From JAIEOG01 sp964611895 (GTDB lineage: Bacteria; Bdellovibrionota; FAC87; UBA2466): DNA of 64,000 nt. The notes under the pieces are model-generated. The model had not been told where the DNA came from and made no database searches. It worked only from the letters and a program-made list of their open reading frames with translations. The stretch covers positions 21,696 through 85,695 of the forward strand of contig CAZTDN010000011.1 of NCBI GenBank assembly GCA_964611895.1, read 5' to 3'. A program made the translations under genes and the position numbers. Below, in pieces: positions 28,733-37,323 of this stretch. Each line of letters starts with the position of its first letter. The first letter of the stretch is position 1.

Positions 28733-29619
28733 GACGCCGAACGCCTCGCACACAACCTCCGGCATTTTGGCAAGATTTGCTTGAGCTGACTAAGCCGGGC
28801 ATCTGCGTCCTAGCTTTGGCGATGACGGCGCTCGGATATTGCGTCGGAAATCAGGGCCCGCTGCACTGGGGGCATTTTCTCATCAGTCTTTTTGGAACGG
28901 CTTTGATTGGAGCTGGGTGTGGCGCGGTCAACCAGTGGATGGAGCAAGACATTGACGCTCTCATGCCGCGTACCCAAGATCGTCCGCTCCCCACCGGCAG
29001 GGTGTCCGGTAAAGTCGCGCTGGTTCTGGGGATACTATGTCTCTTGGCGGGCTTTTTCCTGCTTTTGCATTATGTAAATCGGGTGACTGCACTGCTGGGA
29101 GTGATCACGTTTTTGGTTTACGTGGCGATTTACACTCCGATGAAGCGCACGACCACACTTTCCACTTTGGTGGGGGCCGTTCCTGGCGCGATGCCACCCT
29201 TAATGGGCTGGACAGCCGCTTATGGCGGCCTAGCTTGGGAAGGTTGGGTACTTTTTGCCATTCTATTCCTCTGGCAAATCCCCCACTTTCTCGCGATCGC
29301 TTGGGTGTACCGGGAGGACTATGCCCGTGCAGGACTGCCCATCTTGTCTGTTATCGACACGTCAGGGGCAGCGACAAGCAAACAAGTGCTTATGTACTCC
29401 TCCGTACTTTTGCCGTGGTCGTTGGCGCCGTCCGTGTTGGGTCTGACCGGCTCTATCTATTTCTTCGGCGCACTTGTTCTGGGAATCGCTTTTTTTGTTT
29501 TTAGTGTCTATCTCGCGATATTTCGAACCAAGACTTACGCTCGACGTTTGTTCTTTGCTTCGATTATCTATCTGCCGATACTAGGCGTCCTCATGGTCTG
29601 GGATCGGCTTCCGAAATAA
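28729..29619 (+). CDS. ctaB: Protohaem IX farnesyltransferase (haem O synthase)
   Basis: This is a 296-residue UbiA-family prenyltransferase. The first substrate motif is NQWMEQDIDALMPRTQDRPL starting at Asn68, with Glu72 where CyoE has Asp. The second is YTPMKRTTTLSTLVGAVPGAMPPLMGW. Eight or nine membrane helices are expected. It adds a farnesyl group to haem B, and CtaA then converts haem O to haem A. The start overlaps ctaA by 4 bases. The end lies 3 bases from the convergent gene at 29623. Confidence 0.95.
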   Translation: MRRRTPRTQPPAFWQDLLELTKPGICVLALAMTALGYCVGNQGPLHWGHFLISLFGTALIGAGCGAVNQWMEQDIDALMPRTQDRPLPTGRVSGKVALVLGILCLLAGFFLLLHYVNRVTALLGVITFLVYVAIYTPMKRTTTLSTLVGAVPGAMPPLMGWTAAYGGLAWEGWVLFAILFLWQIPHFLAIAWVYREDYARAGLPILSVIDTSGAATSKQVLMYSSVLLPWSLAPSVLGLTGSIYFFGALVLGIAFFVFSVYLAIFRTKTYARRLFFASIIYLPILGVLMVWDRLPK

Positions 29620-29622
29620 AAA

Positions 29623-30549
29623 CTATTTTCCGAACAGCGTTTCCCAGCTGAAGAGCTGATCCGTTGGACGACGGACCATCAACAGGACGTTTAATCCCTG
29701 GGTGTTGGTGTCGCGAGTTACAAGCTGCGGGTGGCTGACAGCGACCGCTAACTGATAGCTTTCGCCTCGAAGGGCTTCTTCCACGAGTTTGGTAGCTGTC
29801 GCAACGAGCGCCGTTTCGTGATTCTGCATAAATTCGCCATCACGCCCCAAAACCTCGAGATCGGGTACAAGGATCGAATGCCGGGCCACCCCTGTTGGGG
29901 CGAGTATGCGAAAGCTCTCTCGAATGGCGGCGACACGGTCTTCCCGGTTTAACTCAGACAGCAGGCCGTGGCTGACCACCGACTGCGTGGATTGATCCGA
30001 AAAAGCGGAGAGACGTCTGGCGTCGTCTTGAATCGCATGCATGTAATTGCGTCCATAATAATACGAGTCCTGTTCGGCTCCGTAAGCAGTGTCGACGCCG
30101 TACACTCGAGCTTGGTCTGCGACCGCAGTGGCCACAAAGGGTAGCAGTGGGCTATTCCCCTCGCCCAAGCTGACAAATGCAGTGGAAGTCGTAGACGGGT
30201 TTTTTAGGGTCGAAAGCGGTGAATTGAGTTCTTCCTCAACTCCAGAGGCGCTTATTCGGAGTGTGTGAAGGACTCGAAGCTCGGATCCTGTGGGGGTTTT
30301 AGCTGGTTTTTTGAGCCAGTGCTTCAGACCGAGGTTCGCTAGAATATACGGCAATGGAAATGCCTGATTTTGAGCAACAAGCTGTTTTGATCCGATAAAG
30401 AGTGTTGCACCGCCAACAATCTGCTCCGCGCACAGAAGTGCTCGTTTGGCGTCGGGAAGAGGTGAGCTGCTCGCCATCAGCTGGCTGCCGAGTGCAGAGG
30501 CCAGCGCGGCCGATAAAAAAATCGTATGTGCATTAGAGATGCGAATCAC
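29623..30549 (-). CDS. Exported protein with degenerate SAM-methyltransferase fold
   Basis: The 308-residue product starts at GTG 30549 after a good AGGGGG site. It begins with a hydrophobic segment (about 9-25) that looks like a signal peptide or anchor. The body resembles a class I methyltransferase: a glycine-containing loop FVSLGEGNSPLLPFVA where active enzymes have D-GCGxG, an acidic strand end (VYGVDT), a SVVSHGLLSEL segment and ESFRILAPTGVARHSIL. The loop is not canonical. An exported methyltransferase would have no obvious SAM supply, so it may be a non-catalytic relative, or the hydrophobic start may be an inner-face anchor. The ending VLLMVRRP also fits the fold. Confidence 0.65.
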   Translation of the reverse strand: MIRISNAHTIFLSAALASALGSQLMASSSPLPDAKRALLCAEQIVGGATLFIGSKQLVAQNQAFPLPYILANLGLKHWLKKPAKTPTGSELRVLHTLRISASGVEEELNSPLSTLKNPSTTSTAFVSLGEGNSPLLPFVATAVADQARVYGVDTAYGAEQDSYYYGRNYMHAIQDDARRLSAFSDQSTQSVVSHGLLSELNREDRVAAIRESFRILAPTGVARHSILVPDLEVLGRDGEFMQNHETALVATATKLVEEALRGESYQLAVAVSHPQLVTRDTNTQGLNVLLMVRRPTDQLFSWETLFGK

Positions 30550-30745
30550 TTAAACCCCCTCAAAGATGATGGCTGCGAAATGTTTTCATGCTTCTTAGTA
30601 TTTTTTACAGACCGTGGCAATTGCGATCCTTTGAATGATTATAGTGCGTTGCGTTAATCTCTCGACCGTCCAAAAAACCTGTTGCCTTTCCGCGTCACTC
30701 CCGCAATTCTCGAGTCTGCATATAGTAGGAGTCTACGGGGGTTAG

Positions 30746-33376
30746 GTGGGCGTCTCTGGGCAACGATATAGCTCTTCTCTAGGCCGAGCTCTTGTCAGCT
30801 TGTGCTTTTTGTTTGCTTCTTTGGATGTTTCCGGCGCCGAGCTTGGCGTCGAAGATCCCCGCACGGCTGTGCGTTTGCCTCCTGCTATTGAAGGGATGCT
30901 TTTGGTGCTGATTGGCAGCGCCAATCTCCAGCGTCCTTCGGCGATCGAGCCACTGGATCACAAACCGTTTCCGGAGCACGAACAGGTTTTATATTTCGGC
31001 TCTTTCCTCAAAGAAATGGTGAGAGTTTATGAGTCTCCCGAGCCCTACAATCCCGTTGGCAAACCAATCTCCACGATGGGGCAGTATGTTTCGTTGATCG
31101 AACCGACGCGCGTTTACACGGGTTCCGTTCGAGGGGACATGACCCAGCTCTTCCACCTGATGCAAACGGATCAGTTGCCTCGAGCCGTACACGTTGAAGG
31201 GGAAGCCGCTTTTGGAAAGAACATTCCTCTTTACGTCGAAAAGCAGCTTTTTGATGCAAACCGCCAGGAGAGAGTCACCAATTTATTGCGTTCGGTCTTA
31301 GGAGAGTCGGCCTTTTCGCCGACCATTGTTGGAACCGTTCTCGCTGGGGTCACCGGCGCTCTGTTTACGACTCGCACCGGCGTCTCCCTGGTGCGCGCTC
31401 TTTCTGACCATGTGAACGGGGAGCAGGCGACTCCTGAAGTCGCAAAGTCCGAGCATAAGGCGCCCGCCCATTTGAAGGGCAAGGAGCTTGAGAACTGGTA
31501 CAGACAGAATCCACGGCCCAAAGAGGCCAAAACTCAGGGCACAGCTGCAAACCCCCTCAGTCTTGTGACGCTGGCCAGTGTGACTTCGGGCGTGGCGGTG
31601 GGGCCGGCGTTGAAAGCTACTGCAGATGCCTTAGAAACTTCGCACGATATTGGTAAATCGGAAGAGAGCTTGGTTCAGGTTTTGAAGAGAATCTCCGAAT
31701 CCAGCATTGCCGACCAGCGTGCCATTTTAAAAAGATTCCACGATCAGATCCATTCGGTCGTCTTGGGGCAAATCTACGGCATTGGAACGGCAGCTTCTCG
31801 TTCTCCTGAAATTCAGGGGTTGGCCCAAAGTGATGCCCGCATTCAAAAACTCATTACGGTTTTCTTTGATGAATATATTAAGCTGCTACCATCGGATGTA
31901 ATCAAAAACATCATGATGGACTTGGTCCGTGCGCCAGTAGACACAACCGACTATCATTCGCTGGGGATTGTTCTCCGACACTACCCACCGATCGCGCAGC
32001 AGTTTTTCCAGACCGTTTCGGAGCTCGCCGGTGCGGGGTCGATTTCTGAAATGTTTAAGAAAATCCGGGACACCGGTCTCGAAGTACCTTTGGACCAAGT
32101 GGAACGGATTATCGCCGAAGATCCCAATCACTATCCTTTGAAAAACCTCCGCCTCACGGGCAAGGCGGGCAAGCTTTATCAGCTTGTTTATGCCGACTAC
32201 GAAAACGCCGACGGTTCGGTTATCCCTGTTGCAGTGCGAATCCTAAAACCAGGTGTCGAGCAGTTGCTAGAAGCCGAACGCGCTATCTTGCACAAGCTCT
32301 CTGGGCAGCTTGCCCACGCGCTCAAAAAGAACGATGGAACTGGACCCTCCCCGCATCGATTGGAACAATTGGTCGACATGATTTACGGAAATCTTCACAA
32401 AGAATTGCGTGTAGATCTCACGGTGGCCAATCAAAACGAAGCTGCAGCACGCCTTTCCCGCCGGGTTAAAGTAGAAGTCCCTCCACACGAAAATGCGTAC
32501 TTGAATATTCAGGTGCCAAAAGCCTTCGCCGCTTTGCCAGGTTCGCAGGTGATGGTGATGGAACGTGTGAACGACATTGTAAGCGCCAAAGAAATCGGCA
32601 ATTGGTTTCCGGAACTCCCTCATTCGGTTTCGGAAGTACTGATGGATGTGATTGCTGAAGAGTTAATGACCAAACCCATGGCCAATAGACGTGCCAAGCC
32701 CAGTGACACCACAAGCCCGCGAGATTTGGAAGGCTTGATGCACGTCGATTTGCATTCGGGAAATCTGCTTTTTCAAAAACCCCGTGTAGATCGTGAGAAA
32801 AACTCGACGGAGTTTCATGTCGCAGTGGTCGATTTTGGGCTGGTCGAATGGCTTAAGCCCAAGCAAATTGACGAGATTGCAAAGCTAGCGGTGGGCGCAG
32901 GTTACAACAGCTCCGTCTTTATCACCGAAGCGCTCTGGGCCTTGCGCGATCCCAAGATGGACAAATGGGACTCTTGGAACTTGGGAAAAGCACAGCGAGA
33001 ATTAGAATCGTTGGTTTTGGCTCAATCGCGGGAGTTAAACCGCACCAAGAAATATTGGGGCACTGCCGATTGGGTGCAGTTTGTCTGGGAAAAAGAAGTG
33101 ATCGATTTCCCGCCCTGGTTGATTTCTCTGAAACAGGGGTATCGGGCCGCGGAGTCGTCGCACATCGAACTCGGACGCGATCCCCGCAGCGTCCTTCAAC
33201 AAGAGCGGACTCTCACTGAGAAGTACCGGTGGTTGTTTGCACGCCACGTGCGCAATACCGCGGGGACCTTTCATGCTGGTTGGAGGCCCATAGTACTAGC
33301 GGAAGTGAAAAGTTGCATAGCCCGCGTGCTAGGAATGAGCGGCAATGGACCTACGCAAGCCACTTTGAAAAACTAG
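30746..33376 (+). CDS. Large exported UbiB/ABC1-like atypical kinase
   Basis: The 876-residue protein starts at GTG 30746 after a GGGGG stretch and opens with a signal-like segment (LGRALVSLCFLFASLDVSGA). Residues about 40-440 are not recognised. The C-terminal half carries ABC1/UbiB kinase landmarks: PVAVRILKPGVEQLLEAERAIL with Arg498 where the invariant Lys is expected, an ELRVDLTVANQNEAA segment (ExD...EAxN type), HVDLHSGNLL with Asp668 and Asn673, and DFG at 696-698. UbiB proteins act on the cytoplasmic side in ubiquinone metabolism, are about 550 residues long, and have no signal peptide. The replaced Lys and the export signal make an unusual or inactive role likely. It is convergent with the Gly-rich gene. 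Confidence 0.78.
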   Translation: MGVSGQRYSSSLGRALVSLCFLFASLDVSGAELGVEDPRTAVRLPPAIEGMLLVLIGSANLQRPSAIEPLDHKPFPEHEQVLYFGSFLKEMVRVYESPEPYNPVGKPISTMGQYVSLIEPTRVYTGSVRGDMTQLFHLMQTDQLPRAVHVEGEAAFGKNIPLYVEKQLFDANRQERVTNLLRSVLGESAFSPTIVGTVLAGVTGALFTTRTGVSLVRALSDHVNGEQATPEVAKSEHKAPAHLKGKELENWYRQNPRPKEAKTQGTAANPLSLVTLASVTSGVAVGPALKATADALETSHDIGKSEESLVQVLKRISESSIADQRAILKRFHDQIHSVVLGQIYGIGTAASRSPEIQGLAQSDARIQKLITVFFDEYIKLLPSDVIKNIMMDLVRAPVDTTDYHSLGIVLRHYPPIAQQFFQTVSELAGAGSISEMFKKIRDTGLEVPLDQVERIIAEDPNHYPLKNLRLTGKAGKLYQLVYADYENADGSVIPVAVRILKPGVEQLLEAERAILHKLSGQLAHALKKNDGTGPSPHRLEQLVDMIYGNLHKELRVDLTVANQNEAAARLSRRVKVEVPPHENAYLNIQVPKAFAALPGSQVMVMERVNDIVSAKEIGNWFPELPHSVSEVLMDVIAEELMTKPMANRRAKPSDTTSPRDLEGLMHVDLHSGNLLFQKPRVDREKNSTEFHVAVVDFGLVEWLKPKQIDEIAKLAVGAGYNSSVFITEALWALRDPKMDKWDSWNLGKAQRELESLVLAQSRELNRTKKYWGTADWVQFVWEKEVIDFPPWLISLKQGYRAAESSHIELGRDPRSVLQQERTLTEKYRWLFARHVRNTAGTFHAGWRPIVLAEVKSCIARVLGMSGNGPTQATLKN

Positions 33377-33379
33377 AAA

Positions 33380-34201
33380 TCAGTAAAGACTAAAGTAAAA
33401 ACTGGTCATCGAGCCGCCGCACATGCTGCCGCTGCAGCTTGTGTATCCGCCACACATACCACCGCCGCAAGTTCCGTAGCCGGGCATTCCCATTCCAGGG
33501 TAACCACCAACGGGCATTCCAAATCCCATTCCAGCGCCATAACCCATGCCACCGTAACCGTAGCCCGTCCCAAGTCCAAAACCCCCCATGCCGTATCCAC
33601 CCATTCCGGTCCCAAGACCGTAGCCGTTGAGCCCGTAGCCACCCATGCCGTAGCCCATTCCGTTGATTCCAGTTCCGTATCCCAATCCGTAGCCGAAGGC
33701 TCCGTAGTTGTTTCCGTAATAACCCCCCAAGCCATATCCACCGAGTCCGTAGCCCAGGTTGGCGCCGCCAAATCCATTGAGACCGTAGCCCGTGTACCCT
33801 GCGCCACCCAATCCGTAGCCCATGCCATAGCCGGCACCGAAGGCAGGACTTAGGCCCAGTCCGGGCTGCATTCCGAGTCCAGGGGCCATTCCAAATCCTG
33901 GCTGAATCCCCAACCCGTTTCCGGCGTAGGTTCCGTAGCCGAGTCCTAGGCTGTTTGCGTTGTAGAGACCGCCGTAGTTTCCGAACCCAAAGCCCAGGTC
34001 TCCAGCATAAGTGCCGTACCCTAGTCCCAGCGGAGCGGCGGGTGTTAAGTTCGAAACTCTTTCCGCCGTCGGCCGAGAGGAAACGGACAAAGAAACGCTC
34101 GACCGCGTCTGAGTGGAGGAGTGCGAATTCAACTCTCGCGCATAAGCTTTGGCAGGAAACAAGTTTGCAAATGTAATAACCGAGACCAGGAGAATTTTCA
34201 T
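33380..34201 (-). CDS. Secreted Gly/Tyr/Met-rich low-complexity protein
   Basis: GGAG precedes ATG 34201, giving 273 residues with a signal peptide (KILLVSVITFANLFPAKAYA). After a Ser/Thr-rich spacer, residues about 70-245 consist of irregular repeats of GLGYG, GYGMG, GGYG and GLG with Tyr, Phe, Leu, Met and Asn. The end has six cysteines in CGGGMCGG and CSGSMCGG blocks and closes with TSFYFSLY. Such composition suggests an extracellular fibre, coat or adhesive rather than an enzyme. The DNA is itself repetitive, which creates long open frames in other phases that are not genes. The protein could be cross-linked through Tyr or Cys, but that is only inference. Confidence 0.75.
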   Translation of the reverse strand: MKILLVSVITFANLFPAKAYARELNSHSSTQTRSSVSLSVSSRPTAERVSNLTPAAPLGLGYGTYAGDLGFGFGNYGGLYNANSLGLGYGTYAGNGLGIQPGFGMAPGLGMQPGLGLSPAFGAGYGMGYGLGGAGYTGYGLNGFGGANLGYGLGGYGLGGYYGNNYGAFGYGLGYGTGINGMGYGMGGYGLNGYGLGTGMGGYGMGGFGLGTGYGYGGMGYGAGMGFGMPVGGYPGMGMPGYGTCGGGMCGGYTSCSGSMCGGSMTSFYFSLY

Positions 34202-34375
34202 AAGAGCACTCCACACACAGGCGATGGAAAATACCATCGCTCGGCGATACGCCGCGGGGGACCCTAGAGCATTTGCTGTACCACTCCGGAATACACCGAC
34301 TCAGGCACGTTCTCTGCCGCGAGATCCGAGAAGTCCTTACCAAAATGACGTAACGCGCTAGACGGTGTTTAGAGT

Positions 34376-34405
34376 TTGGACGGTTTGGAGTAGGTTTGGT
34401 AAAAT
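34376..34405 (+). promoter_or_regulatory. Candidate sigma-70 promoter of the 34439 gene
   Basis: TTGGAC at 34376-34381 and TAAAAT at 34400-34405 are separated by 18 bases, 34 bases before the ATG. Each box has one or two mismatches to consensus. The gap also serves the divergent Gly-rich gene, for which no clear box is seen. Confidence 0.4.
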
Positions 34406-34438
34406 AAGTCTTTCCCACCTAAAACTGGAGAGGGCCCC

Positions 34439-35215
34439 ATGAAAAGCGTATTCGCTGCTGCTTGTTTAGGGATTTTTTTGTTCGGTGCGATTTCGAGCTT
34501 AGCGGGCGATGCACCCACTCTCGTTTCGGTCGAATCCGTCACGGTGGAGAATGGCGAAACGGTAGTGCGCTATTCCGTTGCCTATAACTCAGGTGACCGC
34601 AAGACTTCATTCGAGGTGCGGGATAAAGGCCCGCGGGTTTTGCTTTGCTTGATGCACTTGGCGGCCTCCGAAAAATATGCCTCGAACAACTCTGCGTTTA
34701 AGGACGTGGAAGCGGAATCTTTGATTGCGGTTTTGGAAAAGCTAAACGAAATCGATGCCCCCAAGGGCGTTGATGAGAATTCTTTGAGCGCCGAAACCAA
34801 GAGAGCGGTCTTGGGTCGCGAGGGGCTGATTGGCACTTTGAAAAACAAAGATTTGCGTGTCGCAGACGGCAAAAAAATTCAAACTCCTGCAAGAAGTAAA
34901 CTCCTGAGCGTTCAGGATGCCATTAAGGCCATGCGCTCACCTTTGGTAGAGCCTAGAAGAATTCAGTCCAATGTCCCTAGAGCCATGAACGAAGTTCCCC
35001 ACCAGCCAACACGGGGATTGGAACTGAGTGAAATCGATATTTGTCGGGGTCATATGACTTTGGCCACCAGTTCCAACGAAGTTTGGGTGATGGCAGAGCA
35101 GGCTTTAGAAAGTTTTGCTTCCGTTCAAGCCGGCAGTCCCCGAACTGCGACCGCCACCCCGACGGCCAAGGCGAGCTCTCCCAGAATCCTTTTTAAAGAC
35201 AGCCCCAAAAAGTAG
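34439..35215 (+). CDS. Exported protein of unknown function
   Basis: The 258-residue product has a clean signal peptide (KSVFAAACLGIFLFGAISSLAG). The mature N-terminal part (VSVESVTVENGETVVRYSVAYNSGDRKTSFEV) looks like a short beta domain. The middle is charged and helical, and the C-terminal 35 residues are Ala/Thr/Ser/Pro-rich. Two cysteines are present, near LLCLMH and DICRGH. I recognise no family. GGAGAGG precedes the ATG. The gene is followed by 242 bases without a gene, ending at the tRNA. Confidence 0.75.
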   Translation: MKSVFAAACLGIFLFGAISSLAGDAPTLVSVESVTVENGETVVRYSVAYNSGDRKTSFEVRDKGPRVLLCLMHLAASEKYASNNSAFKDVEAESLIAVLEKLNEIDAPKGVDENSLSAETKRAVLGREGLIGTLKNKDLRVADGKKIQTPARSKLLSVQDAIKAMRSPLVEPRRIQSNVPRAMNEVPHQPTRGLELSEIDICRGHMTLATSSNEVWVMAEQALESFASVQAGSPRTATATPTAKASSPRILFKDSPKK

Positions 35216-35457
35216 ACGTTTTGGTTTACCGGCTGGAATTTGGCGTTTTTCTTATATTCACAGAGTGAATTGTAAGGATTACAACCATACATTTCATTAA
35301 TATCCAGCAATCCGTTTAAATGCGTCTCAGGTTTTCAACCAGGAGCCTGAGTCGTATGAAGTTTCCCTGTCTCTCCTATCCCAACCCGTCTTTAAACCAG
35401 CGGATCTCTTGCCCCGCAGAGCTTATTGGAGTAGTTTCCAGGGCTCTTTCTGACAGA

Positions 35458-35531
35458 CGGGGCGTAGCGCAGGGGTTTAGCGCGCTTGCTTGGGGTGCAA
35501 GAGGTCGGGGGTTCAATTCCCCCCGCCCCGA
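35458..35531 (+). tRNA. tRNA-Pro (anticodon GGG)
   Basis: The 74-base sequence folds into a full cloverleaf. The acceptor stem is CGGGGCG with CGCCCCG, and the discriminator base is A. The D arm has GCGC pairs. The anticodon stem CTTGC/GCAAG encloses TTGGGGT, so the anticodon is GGG, reading proline CCC and CCU. The T arm is GGGGG-TTCAATT-CCCCC. The 3' CCA is not encoded, as the next bases are TAAAAT. An open frame that runs through it (35320-35556) is not a gene. Confidence 0.96.
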
Positions 35532-35552
35532 TAAAATGGCGAGGCTTTCGCC

Positions 35553-36044
35553 ATGAGGGAATCCAAACTTCTGTCTCGAGTGGCGCAGTACTATCCCGCT
35601 AGCGCCAACACTATTTCCAAGTACCCGCACAAAGTTTTTGTTGAGAAGCTGCCTTTCTATAAAAAACACAGGCTCATTCGTGTCGTAGTCGCACTACCAC
35701 AGGTTCCGCTGCTTTATGTTTTTTTGGATGGAAGAGACGAAATCGTGGTTCTGCCATCGGGGGCCGCGAAGATCTACCTGGTGAATCATTTTGAACGACT
35801 CCATCTGAAGAAACGGCATGTGTTGAGTTATTTGCGGTTCTTTTTCAGCGTCGCGGAAAAAAATCCGATCGAGATGATTAGAACTCTCCAAACGCTTGAT
35901 GAAAAAAAACAAGGTTGGAAGGTCTCGTTGTGGGGGTTTGATGGGAAAGACTTGTTGGCGAAAACCGTTCGGGTAAACAGGAACGGCTTGGTAGAAATCG
36001 AACGAAGTTTTGTCGTTCAAGAAAACTTTACGCCCATTAAATAG
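35553..36044 (+). CDS. Small protein of unknown function next to tRNA-Pro
   Basis: This 163-residue protein starts 22 bases after the tRNA. It is basic, with no signal peptide and one moderately hydrophobic stretch (VVVALPQVPLLYVFLDG). Its C-terminal part alternates in a beta-like way (GWKVSLWGFDGKDLLAKTVRVNRNGLVEIERSF). I do not recognise a family. The ATG has only a weak GGCGAGG-like site upstream, and the transcript may begin at the tRNA promoter. Codon pattern and the absence of a competing frame support a real gene. Confidence 0.6.
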   Translation: MRESKLLSRVAQYYPASANTISKYPHKVFVEKLPFYKKHRLIRVVVALPQVPLLYVFLDGRDEIVVLPSGAAKIYLVNHFERLHLKKRHVLSYLRFFFSVAEKNPIEMIRTLQTLDEKKQGWKVSLWGFDGKDLLAKTVRVNRNGLVEIERSFVVQENFTPIK

Positions 36045-36137
36045 TCAGCCGCTGATGTATTCTGGTTTGTATACACCCCTGTTTTGGTGCCTCGCAGCCT
36101 TCGTTTGTTTGGCGTGCGGCTTGCTACTCTAAGGGTC

Positions 36138-36698
36138 ATGAATTCCAGGCCTAGTACCGCTCTTCGGTTTGTTTTGGTGGGGGTTTGTGTGCTCCTGCTC
36201 GCCTGGCCATCCCGCGCCGCCCAATGCCCAAAGTCCTTCCAGGCGCTACATACCCCCAAGCGCAAAGGGGTGACTTTGGTAGAAATGGTGGTGGTGACGG
36301 GCATTTTGGTGGGGCTTGCGGCGCTAAGCTATCCCGCGGTGAACTCGATGTTGCAAAAGCGCAAGCTGGATTATGCGGCCTTGCAGCTCAAGTTCAAAGC
36401 GGATGCAGCGCGAATCCGCGCGATTCAATCTGGCAAAACAATCGAACTTCAATACTTAGCGGGTGAACGCACCTATCGCATTCGAGAGTCGGACACGGCT
36501 TTGGTGCTGAGTGAACATGTTTTACCCGAAGATGTCGTCTTCGAAGGGGAGGCGGGGAGTTGGTCCAAGCCCTTGCATTTTTTTCCGAACGGGAGAACCG
36601 CGAGTGGCTCGATTGAAATCCAAAACCCTGCCGGCAAAAACCGCGAGATCAAAGTCGAGGGTTTGCTCGGCAGGGTCTTAGTAACGAAGCCTAACTAA
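36138..36698 (+). CDS. GspH-like pseudopilin with unusually long leader
   Basis: Residues 41-66 (KRKG then VTLVEMVVVTGILVGLAALSYP) are a prepilin peptidase site with the key Glu at mature position 5. The 142-residue mature part, with a FFPNGRTASGSIEI segment, fits the GspH/FimT minor pseudopilins of type II secretion or type IV pili. The start is placed at ATG 36138 behind AAGGG; an ATG at 36084 is also possible. Either way the leader is at least 44 residues long and contains a separate signal-peptide-like helix (FVLVGVCVLLLAWPSRAA). Ordinary prepilin leaders have 5-30 residues and no such helix. No other secretion gene is nearby. Confidence 0.78.
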   Translation: MNSRPSTALRFVLVGVCVLLLAWPSRAAQCPKSFQALHTPKRKGVTLVEMVVVTGILVGLAALSYPAVNSMLQKRKLDYAALQLKFKADAARIRAIQSGKTIELQYLAGERTYRIRESDTALVLSEHVLPEDVVFEGEAGSWSKPLHFFPNGRTASGSIEIQNPAGKNREIKVEGLLGRVLVTKPN

Positions 36699-36700
36699 GT

Positions 36701-37246
36701 TTAGATATCAAAGCCCACTCCACCAGTAATCGAGACAAAAGTTGATTTATTCGGCCCAGTGGCAACCAGGCCAAAAGTGGGAGAAAATGAAAAGCCTACC
36801 GCATGACTAAAGTGAAATAATAGCGTTCCCGAGGCGCCGAGGGTAAGTTGCGAGCCCGCAGCTCCAATATAGGGACCCGCGCTCATGGTGAGAGATTTTT
36901 TGCGAACATTCCAACTGGGGACGAGACCGAAGTAAGAAACTGCTACTTGCTGATTCTCCATATACGAGCTACTCCCATTTACAACGGGCACACTGATGTT
37001 TTGGAGCGCAACGCTCCCTTTGATCCCAAGTGAAAAACTCTCTGTGATGCCGACATTCATGCTTAGGTCAAAAACAGGCGAGGGGTAAGTGGCCCCAGAT
37101 TCAAGGAGAACTCCCCCACCCAAGTGGAAAGAAACAGGCAGGCTAGAGGCACCATGCTCTGCTACTGTGGCTGACTCCATGGCGTAAGCGTTGGCCGAAA
37201 CCATTCCCAGAGAAAAAACCAAAGCGAATAAATTACGGGATTTCAT
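36701..37246 (-). CDS. Small outer-membrane beta-barrel protein (predicted)
   Basis: The 181-residue product has a signal peptide (KSRNLFALVFSLGMVSANAYA) after a strong GGAGGAG site. The mature part is a series of alternating strands (SFHLGGGVLLESG, PVFDLSMNVGITESFSLGIKGSVAL, VSYFGLVPSW, FSFSPTFGLVATG) ending in SITGGVGFDI. This is consistent with a barrel of about eight strands. No enzymatic motif is present. It is convergent with the pseudopilin gene, with 2 bases between stops. Confidence 0.72.
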   Translation of the reverse strand: MKSRNLFALVFSLGMVSANAYAMESATVAEHGASSLPVSFHLGGGVLLESGATYPSPVFDLSMNVGITESFSLGIKGSVALQNISVPVVNGSSSYMENQQVAVSYFGLVPSWNVRKKSLTMSAGPYIGAAGSQLTLGASGTLLFHFSHAVGFSFSPTFGLVATGPNKSTFVSITGGVGFDI

Positions 37247-37323
37247 TTTTGCTCCTCCAAATTTCTAAGTCCTCATAGGACAATGGTTTGTAGAGCAAAG
37301 AAGGTGCCAAGATTTTGAGTAAT

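Noticed and set aside
33395..34000. Repetitive DNA considered as a CRISPR or tandem-repeat array
   Set aside because: The repeats are irregular, have no constant spacer, and match coding phase of Gly/Tyr codons. No CRISPR-like array is present in the window.
33390..34418. 342-residue open frame on the minus strand, overlapping the Gly-rich gene
   Set aside because: It is a frame-shifted reading of the GYG repeats. It has no signal peptide or ribosome site, and is dominated by Arg and Trp from the wrong phase. The frame at 33380-34201 has a clean start and signal.
35320..35556. 78-residue open frame passing through tRNA-Pro
   Set aside because: It reads through a complete tRNA cloverleaf and shows no protein features.
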